Assembly (NCBI GenBank): GCA_900446925.1
Contig: UAVY01000005.1
Span: 1-30,313 of the forward strand
Source: Citrobacter koseri
GTDB taxonomy: Bacteria; Pseudomonadota; Gammaproteobacteria; Enterobacterales; Enterobacteriaceae
Reading direction: 5' to 3'
Length of the DNA: 30,313 nucleotides
Shown: positions 1 to 6,590 of the stretch, piece after piece
Layout of the letters: each line of letters opens with the position of its first letter
How positions within the stretch are numbered: the first letter of the stretch is position 1
Notes under the pieces: generated by a model
What the model saw: the letters and a program-made list of their open reading frames with translations, nothing else
Told to the model about the DNA's origin: nothing
Databases searched by the model: none
Made by a program: the position numbers and the translations under genes

Positions 1-275
1 TGAACTATGTTGATATTGCGCAGCGGTGGCGCACAGGGAATGTTGAACATGCTGATACAGGGATTGTGATGATTTGGGAAAGGTCAGGTTTATGGGTTGG
101 AAAAAAAACTGGCCTTCGTGACGCGCAGCATGAACGCCCCGGCGTAATTGCCGTTGATGTCGAAAATAATGTTTTTTGTTTGCCGAAGGTGGGAATGATT
201 TACGATGGTGCTAAGTTGTTGGGTGGCACATTCATAAATGATGGTACACGGAAAAAGAGGCCGCTTTGTGTTTGA
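1..275 (+). CDS. Small hypothetical protein; gene crosses the linearisation point
   Basis: The frame is open from base 3 and stops with TGA at 273-275. Joining base 30313 (A) to bases 1-2 (TG) gives an ATG in this frame, with AGGAG about eight bases upstream at the right end of the window. The full product is then 91 residues and begins MNYVDIAQRWRTGNVEHADT. It is a small soluble protein with a WERSGLW stretch and a central HERPGVIAVDVENNVF segment, with no signal peptide or membrane helix. I do not recognise the family. The toxin reading frame starts inside its last codons (268), which suggests co-transcription with the toxin-antitoxin pair. The gene is real with fair certainty because of the split start, the ribosome binding site and the intact frame; its function is unknown. 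Confidence 0.7.
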   Translation, partial: NYVDIAQRWRTGNVEHADTGIVMIWERSGLWVGKKTGLRDAQHERPGVIAVDVENNVFCLPKVGMIYDGAKLLGGTFINDGTRKKRPLCV

Positions 276-602
276 ATTGATTTTTTCACCCGGAAGCCAC
301 AACAACAGGGAAATTTTGGATCTTGATAGTCCAATGCAAGGTAAAAGCGTTTGCTGCGCTGGATAAACTTGAGGCCCAAGGTAATCAGTTGCCGCTATCC
401 ACATACGGATATTATTCAAGATGGCCTTTTTTGAATTAAGAGCGGGTAAAAAAAAGATATTACACGTACCTTTTTTTGCTTTTGCTAAAGGTAAAAAGAT
501 ATATATCTTTGCGCACGTTTGTTAAAAAAGACACCTAGGACGCCACCGGCAGAGATCCAATTGGCATTAAAGAGACTGGAGGAACTGACAGATGAAAGTT
601 AA
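268..602 (+). CDS. RelE/HigB-type toxin (phage Gp49-like family), frame-broken
   Basis: Proposed toxin of a type II toxin-antitoxin pair; members of this family are ribosome-dependent mRNA endonucleases. It can be read only by joining frames: MFELIFSP, then EATTTG...KVKAFAALDKLEAQ, then FELRAGKK, then KKTPRTPPAEIQLALKRLEE, stopping with TAA at 600-602. The motifs FELRAGKK and KKT-x-TP-x-x-EI-x-LA-x-x-R are typical of the RelE/HigB Gp49-like family, and the reconstructed length of about 110 residues is normal. The start is GTG 268, overlapping the stop of the preceding gene. The antitoxin ATG (592) lies inside the last codons, so the two genes are translationally coupled in toxin-first order, as in higBA. 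At least three frameshifts are needed, several at A/T runs, so it is either a pseudogene or badly called sequence. Confidence 0.65.
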
Positions 603-877
603 AGGTATCCCTTATGCTGAAGTAAAGGCTAAAGCCTTACAGAACCCCGATGTAATGGCCGCTTATCTTGCAGAGAAGAAAGAGGAGGAATTACAGGAGC
701 TTTTTAGCTGATCTGCGCCGCAGAGCTGGAATCAATAGTACCCAAGTTGCTGAACGCATGGGGATTACACAGCCAGCCGTAAGTAAATTAGAGAAAAACG
801 CCAGTAAAGCCAGTGTTTCAACCCTTGAGCGTTACGCGGCTGCATGTGGCGCATCCATTAAAATAGTTATGGGGTGA
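592..877 (+). CDS. XRE-family antitoxin, one frameshift
   Basis: The reconstructed product is about 95 residues. It has an N-terminal stretch MKVKGIPYAEVKAKAL typical of antitoxins paired with Gp49-like toxins, then a Cro/C1 helix-turn-helix with STQVAERMGITQPAVSKLE. The first frame ends at a TGA after CTTTTTAGC near 700 and the second frame continues without loss of conserved sequence, so one T in that run is probably surplus. The start ATG 592 overlaps the toxin stop at 602. Such antitoxins bind the toxin and repress the shared promoter. Here no private promoter is evident, so the pair may be read from the gene that spans the linearisation point. Family assignment is firm; whether it is functional depends on the frameshift. 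Confidence 0.8.
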
Positions 878-881
878 CGTG

Positions 882-1404
882 ATGAAAAAGCGGGATGCTA
901 TCTTTTTATCATTGCTTATAGGAAAGCGATTAATAGCACTTTCTGCCTTGATTTTGGCTATATTGTCAACTTTCCATTACATCCCTAACGTCTTATTGGA
1001 TATAGTGATCCCTCATATAAATTCAGTGACGGATATAGATCCTATTCCAAATCGGTTTTCTGATATTAATATAGGTATAAATTTTACATTCTTACCTTAT
1101 CTGTTTTCTAATCTTTATTTGTTATCCATTTAATTTCATGCTTGTTTCCACTTTGATAAGTGCGGGCGGCGATTTGGTCGAGTTGTTAGCTATCCGTCGT
1201 GAATTGGGTGTTATTGGATTTAAAAAATATAAAGCTTTTGCAGCAATAAGACGAAAAAGGATTGAAGGTATTTACGACGCTCAAGAGCGCCGCAGGGCAT
1301 ATAAAGAAAAACGCCGGGAAGCAATGAAAAGAAAATATGGTGGTTCTGATTCCGGTGCCGGTGCTTTATTGGCAGGTATTTTGTTAGGTATGTTCCTTAG
1401 CTGA
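882..1404 (+). CDS. Putative small membrane protein, probably frame-broken
   Basis: Two adjoining frames: 882-1133 begins MMKKRDAIFLSLLIGKRL and holds a hydrophobic helix at about residues 10-35. A second frame ends at 1404 and can be read upstream of its ATG 1138 as a hydrophobic run, followed by a basic helical region (RRKRIEGIYDAQERRRAYK) and a final hydrophobic segment GAGALLAGILLGMFLS. One frameshift between about 1081 and 1131 would fuse them into a membrane protein of about 173 residues; the alternative is two separate small proteins. It follows the antitoxin by four bases and is closed by a strong terminator. The function is not recognised. Confidence 0.45.
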
Positions 1405-1432
1405 AAGTAGTGTTGGCTAAATCTCCTGTAAA

Positions 1433-1458
1433 CCTCGCTTTTATGCGGGGTTTTTTTT
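1433..1458 (+). terminator. Intrinsic terminator of the leftmost operon
   Basis: Stem CCTCGC / GCGGGG (one G-U pair) with a six-base loop, followed by eight T residues at 1451-1458. It closes the transcript carrying the toxin-antitoxin pair and the membrane protein. Confidence 0.85.
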
Positions 1459-1469
1459 GCCTGTATCAC

Positions 1470-1490
1470 ATCAAAATACACCATTTTGAT
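1470..1490. promoter_or_regulatory. Operator family C: ATCAAAAT-N5-ATTTTGAT
   Basis: Perfect 8-bp inverted arms separated by ACACC. The same site, with the same 5-bp spacing and a similar spacer, occurs at 18340-18370, 23852-23872 and 27026-27046, always upstream of a gene. Here it ends at the first T of the TTGACA -35 element of the next promoter. Confidence 0.75.
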
Positions 1491-1519
1491 TGACAGGGTA
1501 GGCCATTTTGGCCTATCAT
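1490..1519 (+). promoter_or_regulatory. Strong promoter with operator family D between -35 and -10
   Basis: TTGACA (1490-1495), an 18-base spacer and TATCAT (1514-1519). The spacer holds the inverted repeat TAGGCCATTTTGGCCTA (1499-1515, arms of seven). The same 30-base block, operator plus -10 region, recurs exactly at 27106-27135. It should drive the 59-residue gene at 1568. Confidence 0.8.
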
Positions 1520-1567
1520 TAACGTGAAGGCCGGGCAAGGTGCTACGGTCAATACCGGAGAAAACCG

Positions 1568-1750
1568 ATGAAAAATAAAACAAATAAAGCGTTTGATATT
1601 CCTGCTCTTGATGGATCTTTAAAAAGGGATTTCGAAGCTGGTTTGATTACATTGGAAGAAGCCGCTATTGAATTTAGCAAGGCAAATTGGACATTTTTTG
1701 TAGACATAGAATATACAAAGAAAAAGCTTGGTCTTATCAATGAGGCTTAG
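1568..1750 (+). CDS. Small hypothetical protein under a doubly regulated promoter
   Basis: Sixty residues beginning MKNKTNKAFDIPALDGSLKR, mixed charge, with a central LITLEEAAIEFSKANWTFF helix. It has no signal peptide and no family I recognise. ATG 1568 follows GGAGAAAACCG, an acceptable ribosome binding site. The gene stands alone between a strong promoter carrying two operator families and a GC-rich terminator, so it is a monocistronic, tightly controlled unit. That layout is typical of small plasmid regulators or accessory transfer factors, but the role is unknown. Confidence 0.65.
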   Translation: MKNKTNKAFDIPALDGSLKRDFEAGLITLEEAAIEFSKANWTFFVDIEYTKKKLGLINEA

Positions 1751-1778
1751 AAGGCAAAAGCACTAACTTGAATTAGGC

Positions 1779-1800
1779 GGCCCGCGTAAGCGGGCCTTTT
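1779..1800 (+). terminator. Intrinsic terminator
   Basis: Perfect seven-base stem GGCCCGC / GCGGGCC with a GTAA loop, followed by TTTTAAA. It ends the 59-residue unit. Confidence 0.85.
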
Positions 1801-1805
1801 AAAGG

Positions 1806-1836
1806 TTCCCTGTTATGGCTGCAACCATACAGGGAA
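1806..1836. other. Hairpin in the leader of the 49-residue gene
   Basis: Arms TTCCCTGTTATGG (1806-1818) and CCATACAGGGAA (1825-1836) pair with a single bulged T around a six-base loop. It is not followed by a T run, so it is not a simple terminator. It lies in the 65-base leader between the preceding terminator and ATG 1866 and could be an operator, a structured leader or a small RNA element. Confidence 0.5.
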
Positions 1837-1865
1837 GTTCACGCTAAACCCGCGAGAGAGTAACC

Positions 1866-2015
1866 ATGAACAATGATATTTTAGCATTGGCCGAGATGAT
1901 TAAAAAGGCAATTGATAGCCACACCTCCTTTAAGCTTCCTCCCCTATCCGGGAGCGAGTTCAAAGCGGTGATGGAAGCATTACGCGAGCAGAACGCAGGC
2001 TTTCAGGCCGTCTAA
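1866..2015 (+). CDS. Small hypothetical protein (49 residues)
   Basis: ATG 1866 follows GAGAGAG, a good ribosome binding site. The product MNNDILALAEMIKKAIDSHT... runs through a proline-rich LPPLSG turn into an amphipathic helix EFKAVMEALREQNAGF and stops at TAA 2013-2015. It is acidic and helical, with no membrane segment. A GC-rich UUCG-type hairpin follows immediately, with the HTH gene beyond it, so the two may be one transcript with partial attenuation. The function is not recognised. Confidence 0.6.
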   Translation: MNNDILALAEMIKKAIDSHTSFKLPPLSGSEFKAVMEALREQNAGFQAV

Positions 2016-2022
2016 GCCTATT

Positions 2023-2040
2023 GCCCCGCTTCGGCGGGGC
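2023..2040 (+). terminator. UUCG-loop hairpin, possible attenuator
   Basis: Perfect stem GCCCCGC / GCGGGGC closed by a TTCG tetraloop, followed by only TTTC. The short T run suggests partial termination between the 49-residue gene and the HTH gene. Confidence 0.6.
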
Positions 2041-2056
2041 TTTCAGGAGAGACACT

Positions 2057-2344
2057 TTGAACAACGTAATTAGAACTGAAACCTTACGCCCTTTTAGTGA
2101 TGGTTGGACGCCTCCAACAGGTGAAGAAATCAAAGCGGTGTTAAGTCTGGTAGAAGAACGATCAGGTAATAAGTTTACTGGTGTTGACGCATCAAAATAC
2201 ATAGGTCTACCAAGTGAAACAGGGAGAGGAAAGGGAAGCCGAACATTTAGGCGTTGGTGTAAAGAAGGCGGGATACCTTACGCGGCATGGGCGTTACTTT
2301 GTTATAAAGCCGGGTTCGGTATTATTTGGGAAACAGATGAATAA
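2057..2344 (+). CDS. Plasmid HTH-type DNA-binding protein
   Basis: About 95 residues, starting at TTG 2057 behind CAGGAGAG (LNNVIRTETLRPFSDGWTPP). The central TGEEIKAVL and ASKYIGL segments followed by RTFRRWCKEGGIPYAAWALL fit a small helix-turn-helix family common on plasmids and integrative elements, in which a graRTvRRW-x-x-G-x-x-IPYaAWA-x-L motif follows the recognition helix. The upstream extension to 2021 lies inside the hairpin and has no ribosome binding site, so I prefer 2057. It is a candidate ligand for one of the operator families on this plasmid. The next gene, a nuclease, begins 15 bases downstream and is probably co-transcribed. Confidence 0.65.
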   Translation: MNNVIRTETLRPFSDGWTPPTGEEIKAVLSLVEERSGNKFTGVDASKYIGLPSETGRGKGSRTFRRWCKEGGIPYAAWALLCYKAGFGIIWETDE

Positions 2345-2358
2345 AGAGGCGAAAAATA

Positions 2359-2868
2359 ATGCTGAAGCGTTGGAATATGATTTTCCTTATTTTATTTTTG
2401 CCGTTGCAATATGCCATTGCTGATATTCATGGCGAAATAATACGAATTATCGACGGTGATACCGTTGATGTTTTAGTTAATAAAACGCCAGTAAGGGTGA
2501 GATTGATTGATATTGATGCCCCTGAAAGTAAGCAACCTTTCGGGCAGAAATCGCGCCAATTTCTGGCTGATATGATCTTTCGTCAACAAGTAACCATCGT
2601 TGAAAAGGGAAAGGATCGCTATAACCGCGTGTTAGGTACAGTTTTTAAGGAAGATAACACCAATGTAAATGAATCTCAGGTTAGTAACGGTATGGCGTGG
2701 GCCTACAGATACCGTGAACAGGTGACGAATCTAGCCATGCTAGACCTTGAACAGGACGCTAGGCAAAAACGCCTTGGTCTATGGTCTGATCCGCAATCAA
2801 GCATTGTAGAGCCTTGGAAATGGCGGCGAGATAACAATAAATTTCGTGCGCACGAAACCGCAAAGTGA
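2359..2868 (+). CDS. Secreted staphylococcal-nuclease-like (SNase) endonuclease
   Basis: 169 residues: a signal peptide (hydrophobic MIFLILFLPLQYAIA, cleavage near residue 21) and one SNase/OB-fold domain. The catalytic pattern is visible: DGDT at about 33-36, R-x-R-LIDIDAPE with the acidic and arginine residues at about 47-58, and the second arginine in DRYNRVLG near 88-92. Family members cut DNA or RNA with calcium, and plasmid-borne periplasmic versions are common. The frame is intact. ATG 2359 follows AAAGAGGCG. The last codons (FRAHETAK) are written across the operator palindrome at 2842-2857, so one stretch of DNA serves both coding and regulation. It lies directly upstream of the korA promoter. 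Confidence 0.9.
   Translation: MLKRWNMIFLILFLPLQYAIADIHGEIIRIIDGDTVDVLVNKTPVRVRLIDIDAPESKQPFGQKSRQFLADMIFRQQVTIVEKGKDRYNRVLGTVFKEDNTNVNESQVSNGMAWAYRYREQVTNLAMLDLEQDARQKRLGLWSDPQSSIVEPWKWRRDNNKFRAHETAK
2842..2857. promoter_or_regulatory. Operator family A: TTTCGTGCGCACGAAA (copy 1)
   Basis: Perfect 16-bp palindrome inside the last codons of the nuclease gene and 23 bp upstream of the korA -35. Identical copies lie at 8207-8222 and 19712-19727, and degenerate copies at 6573-6586 and 27070-27083. Confidence 0.75.
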
Positions 2869-2879
2869 ATCATTATCTA

Positions 2880-2907
2880 TTGACATCAACAGATGATGAT
2901 TTATATT
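2880..2907 (+). promoter_or_regulatory. Promoter of the korA-incC-korB operon
   Basis: TTGACA (2880-2885), a 16-base spacer and TATATT (2902-2907). The leader then has AGGCC twice, and GGAGG at 2941-2945 before ATG 2958. In IncP-1 plasmids the equivalent promoter is repressed by KorA and KorB. Confidence 0.7.
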
Positions 2908-2957
2908 TAAGGAGAGGCCACAGTTAGGCCGTTGAGTTTCGGAGGTTAATCCATTGA

Positions 2958-3320
2958 ATGAAAAAACGACTAACGCGGGCCGAATTTGAACATGCCATTT
3001 CTAACCTGTCACGCGCATTAAAGCCAACAAATGTAGAAATTGTGAAAGCAATTTTGGTTGATGGCAGAAAGCAAAATGACATGGTGATTGAAACGGGATT
3101 AAGCCGTACAGCAATAGCGGCAATGACGAAGAAAGTTAGAGAAGCGCACAAGTTACATGGCAAACCACCGGCAGGCTGGGAACGTATCGAGCTATGTATA
3201 CCATCATCAATGGTTCCTATGTTAAGGGCTATGGAAGATGAGGCGCGTAAACAGGCAAACGCTAAGGGTGAAATGAATGAATATCATAACAGTGACGAAT
3301 CAGAAGGGCGGGGTAGGTAA
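2958..3320 (+). CDS. korA: KorA/TrfB-family transcriptional repressor
   Basis: 120 residues. The first 100 align by eye with KorA of RK2: MKKRLTRAEFEHAI start, the ILVDGRKQNDMVIETGLSRT helix-turn-helix segment, then the PPAGWERIELCIP and EDEARKQA tail. KorA proteins repress backbone operons, often together with KorB. The frame overlaps the start of incC (ATG 3277) by 44 bases, echoing the nested korA/incC arrangement of IncP-1 plasmids. The last 15 residues (NEYHNSDESEGRGR) merely read through the incC start and may not be conserved. It is an obvious candidate to bind one of the palindromic operator families on this plasmid. Confidence 0.85.
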   Translation: MKKRLTRAEFEHAISNLSRALKPTNVEIVKAILVDGRKQNDMVIETGLSRTAIAAMTKKVREAHKLHGKPPAGWERIELCIPSSMVPMLRAMEDEARKQANAKGEMNEYHNSDESEGRGR

Positions 3321-4033
3321 ATCTACAATCGCCGTACATCTTGCCTATGGCCCTTCAGGAACGAGGCGACAGAGTGCTGTTTGTTGAACTTGATCCACAG
3401 GGTAACGCCAGTAAGACTTTAGAAAAGGCTGGAGGTGTGGCGGCACTTCAGGCAAGCCAACTTTTTGAAGAACAACAGTTAACTATTACGCCAAATGAAG
3501 GCATTACGTTAATCAATGCTGATGCAAAGATGGCCGATATAGAACGCGCCCCGTTAACGGTTATGTCAACCTTTAAAGACCACCTTACCGCGCTGGCGTC
3601 TCAGTTTGACCATTGTGTCATTGATACCCCTCCTACCCTTGGTTTGCGTATGTCAGCGGCGCTTATCGTTGCAAATCATGTGGTTGTCGCCAATAGAGCT
3701 GGAAGAATATTCCATTGATGGTATTACAAAAATGCTGCAAACCATTTTTGGTGTTAAGTCTAAATGGAAATCCTGAATCTGAACTTCCTAGGCATGTTAC
3801 CTAATCGCTTTAACTCCCGTTCTGAAGACCAGAAAAAAACATTAATGAATCTGGTAGAGAACTACGCTCATCTGTTAATTAGAGCGCGGATCGGCATTCG
3901 TTCATCAATTCCAGAAGCCCTTTCCGAAGGTATTCCGGTATGGCAGTTAAAGAAAACATCTGCACGTGAGGCAGGAAAAGAATTTCAGGAAGCTTTTAAG
4001 ATCATTTTTGAAAAAATGGGGGTTGCCAAATGA
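3277..4033 (+). CDS. incC: ParA-type partition ATPase (IncC-like), frame-broken
   Basis: About 250 residues when three frames are joined. It begins MNIITVTNQKGGVGKSTIAV, the deviant Walker A. It continues LFVELDPQGNASKTL (Walker A'), VIDTPPTLGLRMSAAL (Walker B), IELEEYSIDGITKMLQ, FLGMLPNRFNSRS and RIGIRSSIPEALSEGIPVWQ, closely matching IncC of IncP-1 plasmids. Frameshifts fall near 3347, 3695 and 3770. The stop TGA 4031-4033 overlaps korB ATG 4030 (ATGA), so the two genes are translationally coupled. The role is active plasmid segregation with KorB, and ParA-assisted repression. Because partition is part of the conserved backbone, the breaks look like sequence errors rather than decay. Confidence 0.85.
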
Positions 4034-5158
4034 GCGCCAAAAAAGGATTGGATTTAAGCGGGCTGGATAACTTTTCAGCTTTGATGGGAGGCGACCCGGC
4101 CCCCTACTCAATCAGCGGCTTCAACAGACGTACCTGAAGGTTTTGCAGGAAATCTTATCCGTGTGCCTCTGAAAAAAATTCATAAGGATGCAGATAACGC
4201 CAGAAAGACTATCGACCCGCAGGAACTCCGTGAGCTGGCCGATTCAATGAAGTCTGTAAATCCGGCAACTGGAAAACCACGCGGTAACAAAAACCCGGTA
4301 AGTCTGAAACCTCATCCAGATATACCGGGGGGAATATATTCTTAATGCCGGTGAGCGCCGTTGTGCTGCTGCTGAACTTGCCGAGTTACCTGATGTTTTG
4401 GCGTTCATTGATGAGGATGCCGACGAATTTGATAATGCAGTTGATAACATTCAGCGCGTAGCTCTTTCACCAATTGAAACCGCTACGTTTATCCAGCGCC
4501 GGATTGAGAAAGGCGATAAAAAAAGCGCCATCGCGGCCCGATTGGGTAAGCCAGCATCGTTTGTATCAGATCATATTATTTTCTTTTGATATGGCTGATT
4601 GTATCCGCGATATGTACGACAGTGGCCGTGTTGTCTCTATGCAGGCAATGGCCCTGTTACATCGTGCCTATAAAAAACACGCTGAAGAAGTAGAGGCTTT
4701 TTGTTCCGAAGCACAAGACGAGCTAACTACTGCTGATGTGCGGGCTTTTTGTGATTCACTCAAAGAGCCGGAATCTAAAGCCGTGAATACGTCAGGCGAC
4801 AATGAAGAAGGTCAGGAGCTGCCGAGCGATGCCAACGCATGGATCGGAGGGAGTGCTGATAGCGACGAACTGGAGAAGGGCGAAGAGCAACAACCTTTAG
4901 TTATTGACGGCGAACCAATCAGCGGCGGCCCATCTTCTGATTTGGAAGATGAAGCCAGTAAAATCATTGCCGCAGATGAGGCAAGCGACAAAATTAAAAA
5001 GGCGATTGTCCAGATTCAATATGATGAACGCCCAGCGCGATTACTCACGAACCGCCGAGCTTCTTATGGGTTCGGTTGGATTAAATACGATGATGATGGC
5101 AGTGAAGACGAGATTGATCTAAAGGACGTTAGCGTTGTTGCCATTGTTGAAGGTTTGA
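4030..5158 (+). CDS. korB: KorB/ParB-family partition and repressor protein, frame-broken
   Basis: About 375 residues after joining frames. Visible in order: N-terminal LDLSGLDNFSALM; ParB/Sulfiredoxin-like RVPLKKIHKDADNARKTID; AGERRCAAAELAELPDVLAF; the helix-turn-helix KKSAIAARLGKPASFVSDHI; an acidic linker; and the KorB C-terminal SH3-like dimer domain (DERPARLLTNRRASYGFGWI, then KYDDDGSEDEIDL). Frameshifts lie at C5 near 4100, G6 near 4330 and T runs near 4580. As written the frame runs on into the next gene; removing one T at 5154-5156 gives ...VEG-stop, as expected for KorB. It spreads from or bridges palindromic operators, and the scattered family A palindromes are its best candidate sites. 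Confidence 0.85.
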
Positions 5159-5169
5159 GGCGGGCAATT

Positions 5170-5411
5170 ATGAAAAATCGCATAGTGCTAATCAGCGGCG
5201 TTATCGCCGCTTTAGTCCTGATTCTTTTTCTGGCGTATCCCTACCTGAAAAACAGCCAAATCATTCTTGGCCTGTAGTAGCTATTTGCGTCACGTTTGCA
5301 GTATTGGCATTGGCTATACCATCCAACTTATTTAGTTGGCTGCGAGGAAAGAGAGATAAGCCCGGATTCATCAAAAGCACTTTTATAGGCATTTTCAGGA
5401 GAGCGAAGTAA
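5170..5411 (+). CDS. Small two-helix membrane protein, one frameshift
   Basis: ATG 5170 (MKNRIVLISGVIAALVLILF) follows GAGGCGGG. The first helix spans about residues 4-25. Shifting frame near 5253 at an A run continues with VVAICVTFAVLALAIPSNLF, a second helix, and a basic tail (GKRDKPGFIKSTFIGIFRRA) ending at TAA 5409-5411. The product is about 80 residues. It lies directly behind korB and shares TAATG with the next gene, so it is part of the korA operon. I do not recognise the family. Confidence 0.55.
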
Positions 5412-5590
5412 TGAACAATGATAAAGCTAAACAAGCTAACACTGGACACAGTTTTACTTTAGCAAAAGCTAAAACTGGAATGCAGATCAACCCGGAGCTA
5501 TTAAAGCAGTTTGAGGCTATATCAGCGGACGCTGGTAAAGCGATATTAGAGAATTGCACTACTCGTATTGAATTGAAACAACAACCTTAA
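5411..5590 (+). CDS. Small hypothetical protein (59 residues)
   Basis: Starts at ATG 5411, sharing bases with the preceding stop (TAATG), behind TTTTCAGGAGAGCG. The sequence MNNDKAKQANTGHSFTLAKA continues into an amphipathic stretch NPELLKQFEAISADAGKAIL and stops at 5588-5590. It is soluble and helical, with no recognised family. It is the last gene of the korA-korB operon and is followed by a long inverted repeat, then by a gene on the opposite strand. Confidence 0.55.
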   Translation: MNNDKAKQANTGHSFTLAKAKTGMQINPELLKQFEAISADAGKAILENCTTRIELKQQP

Positions 5591-5612
5591 CCATGGCGTT
5601 AAAAACTCGCTG

Positions 5613-5663
5613 TTGATGGTGCCGTAACTAGCAAGCGTAGCGAGTCTGTTACGGTTCCATCAA
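5613..5663. repeat. Inverted repeat in the convergent gap
   Basis: Arms TTGATGGTGCCGTAAC (5613-5628) and GTTACGGTTCCATCAA (5648-5663) match at 14 of 16 pairs around a 19-base loop. There is no T run. It sits between the end of the korB operon (5590) and the convergent SprT-like gene (5685), a natural place for a factor-dependent or bidirectional terminator. Confidence 0.55.
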
Positions 5664-5684
5664 TAGCTGGGCAAGCGAAGCGCG

Positions 5685-6403
5685 TCAGTGTGCGACTTCA
5701 AAGGCTACGTTACAGTCTCCACACATCACATTTAAGTCAGGGCTTTCCCCAAATAATTTGTTTCGCACATAGAGCAGGTGTATTTAATCCTGTTTGATTT
5801 ATTCTCGTTCTTTATCGTTAACTCTCCATCTTCACCAACTTCAATCCCCATGGCTTCTAAGTCACCGGCGAACTGGTCAGCATTGCCAGATGCAATGGCT
5901 TCAAGAAGGCGATCTCTTGCGGGAAATCTATCCATCCATGAAATACGAAAATCATCCTGCATAAGCTTGTTGTATTCATCCATGAAAGGGCCACCCTCAA
6001 TGGCATAGTCAGCCATGCTATCACCTGTTCTGGCCCTCCGGGTTTTTCCGTTGATGATGGCATTAAACCGATAGACTCCATTTTGTCAGCCCACTCTTTA
6101 TTGTGGTATCCCCGGCGTCCGGGCTTGCCAAAATGGTATTGCCAAAGATGGGCCATTTCATGCACTAGCGTTTGCATAATTTCTTCTGGCGGGCATACGG
6201 CAAAATAGGCGGGGTTCATTGCTATTTCGTCCGTCCGGGTTCCATTGGCGTGAACGAACCTTTCGGCAGAGAAATAGCCATATGTTTTCTTTTCCCGCTG
6301 AAGGGTGATCAGGCAAGGGGGGGAGTGAACCATCAAAAAGTGCTTCATTGAAGTGGTCATAGGCAACCTGCAATTCTTCGTAAGTCTGTTGTGTAGGTTT
6401 CAT
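5685..6403 (-). CDS. SprT-like zinc metallopeptidase, frame-broken
   Basis: About 239 residues. Start MKPTQQTYEELQVAYDHFN, then KKTYGYFSAERFVHANG, the zinc-binding LVHEMAHLWQYHFG, RRGYHNKEWADKMESIGLMP and an acidic middle. The tail is a zinc ribbon, KYTCSMC...VMCGDC, recovered only by shifting frame near 5750. HEMAH plus the NKEW-x-x-KM motif and C-terminal Cys4 ribbon define the SprT-like fold; plasmid members are common and their substrates are unknown. Three frameshifts (near 6315, 6020 and 5750) lie at homopolymer or repeat runs. ATG at 6403 is preceded by a promoter framed by two copies of operator family B, so the gene is tightly regulated. It converges on the korB operon. Confidence 0.8.
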
Positions 6404-6427
6404 TGGCGTATATCTCGCTCTTTGTTT

Positions 6428-6475
6428 TTGGATTGCACAACCCAAATTATAACATCTTTGGATTGCACAATCCAA
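6428..6475 (-). promoter_or_regulatory. SprT-like gene promoter framed by two family B operators
   Basis: TTGGATTGCACAACCCAA (6428-6445, one arm mismatch) and TTGGATTGCACAATCCAA (6458-6475, perfect 8-bp arms) lie exactly 30 bp apart. Between them, read leftwards, is a consensus TATAAT (complement of 6446-6451). TTGGAT (complement of 6470-6475) lies 18 bases upstream as -35, inside the perfect operator. A protein on both sites would block the promoter. Confidence 0.8.
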
Positions 6476-6572
6476 AATAATAGCCGCAAATCAGCCCCTG
6501 ATCCTGTTGAGCCGATTTTGATTTTGGGCCAAGGCGCAGCCGATGGCGTGAAATAGCCATTCGTGCAAAATC

Positions 6573-6586
6573 TTCGTGCGTACGAA
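6573..6586. promoter_or_regulatory. Operator family A, degenerate copy near oriT
   Basis: TTCGTGCGTACGAA, matching the family A core TTCGTGCGCACGAA except for one base. It lies five bases left of the oriT inverted repeat. Confidence 0.5.
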
Positions 6587-6590
6587 AAGG

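Noticed and set aside
879..1404. Toxin function for the small membrane proteins after the antitoxin
   Set aside because: Hydrophobic segments alone do not show this, and a complete toxin-antitoxin pair already lies upstream.
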